Below, piece by piece: positions 4,946-5,018 of a stretch of 5,018 nucleotides of DNA. The stretch lies in NCBI GenBank assembly GCA_964349045.1, contig CAYGFI010000258.1, forward strand, positions 1 to 5,018, in the 5' to 3' direction. The notes below the pieces were generated by a model. The model had not been told where the DNA came from. It worked only from the letters and a program-made list of their open reading frames with translations, and searched no databases. The position numbers were made by a program, and so were the translations under genes. This stretch comes from JACJXF01 sp964349045 (GTDB lineage: Bacteria > Bacteroidota > Bacteroidia > Bacteroidales > GCA-2748055). Position 1 is the stretch's first letter. Every line of letters starts with the position of its first letter.

Positions 4946-5018
4946 AAGGGTTAAGCGCAAAGGTGCAAGAACGCAAAGGAAACGCGATTTTATAATTTGT
5001 AATTTATATTGCGCCTTT
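4946..5018. repeat. GCGC-rich intergenic repeat block upstream of trpS, cut by the window edge
   Basis: AAGGGTTAAGCGCA (4946-4959), then AAGGTGCAAGAACGCAAAGG, is the reverse complement of the repeat type at 15-94 (TGCGCTTAACCTT preceded by CTTGCG steps). A short AT-rich tract with ATTTTATAATTTGTAATTTAT follows, and the last bases, TTGCGCCTTT (5009-5018), begin another copy in the forward orientation that runs out of the window. It lies behind the trpS promoter and is non-coding. Confidence 0.65.

Overview
The window looks like a piece of a Bacteroidota (Bacteroidetes) chromosome. Three things point there. The gene starts lack a Shine-Dalgarno sequence and are AT-rich. Promoter-like TAnnTTTG boxes sit upstream of at least two genes (TATATTTG before metK, TAATTTTG before trpS). 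The proteins also have a Bacteroidota flavour: an exported TPR protein with a paired-cysteine tail, a 418-residue MetK, and a TrpRS with KMGKS in place of KMSKS. I cannot name a genus.

Layout: positions 1-103 are non-coding and carry two tandem copies of a GCGC-rich repeat. On the minus strand, an exported TPR-repeat protein (823-1809) is followed 41 bp later by ung, uracil-DNA glycosylase (104-781); they may share a transcript. A 459-bp divergent spacer (1810-2268) holds a minus-strand promoter for the TPR gene, repeat-like debris, and a promoter plus long leader for metK, S-adenosylmethionine synthetase (2269-3525, plus strand). Downstream lies a 360-bp convergent spacer with an imperfect terminator, a very clean intrinsic terminator that may end a separate short RNA, and more repeat-like sequence. 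trpS, tryptophanyl-tRNA synthetase (3886-4875, minus strand), follows with its own promoter, and the window ends in another block of the GCGC-rich repeat, mostly in the opposite orientation.

The most notable element is in the metK leader. Directly after the promoter, 2117-2168 folds as an H-type pseudoknot and contains the core sequences I recall for the SAM-II (SAM-II/SAM-V group) riboswitch: a GTGG/CCAC stem, TTGCAACCAC, and GCTAAAA between the two halves of the pseudoknot. This would give product feedback: SAM made by MetK binds the leader of its own mRNA. The aptamer ends about 100 nt before the start codon. The stretch between them can form pairings that exclude the pseudoknot and contains a T-tract, so control may not be the start-site masking usual for this class.

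The four proteins are housekeeping (DNA repair, SAM synthesis, tRNA charging) plus one envelope TPR protein of unknown role. Nothing in the sequence ties them into a single pathway, and I see no defence, mobile or CRISPR system.
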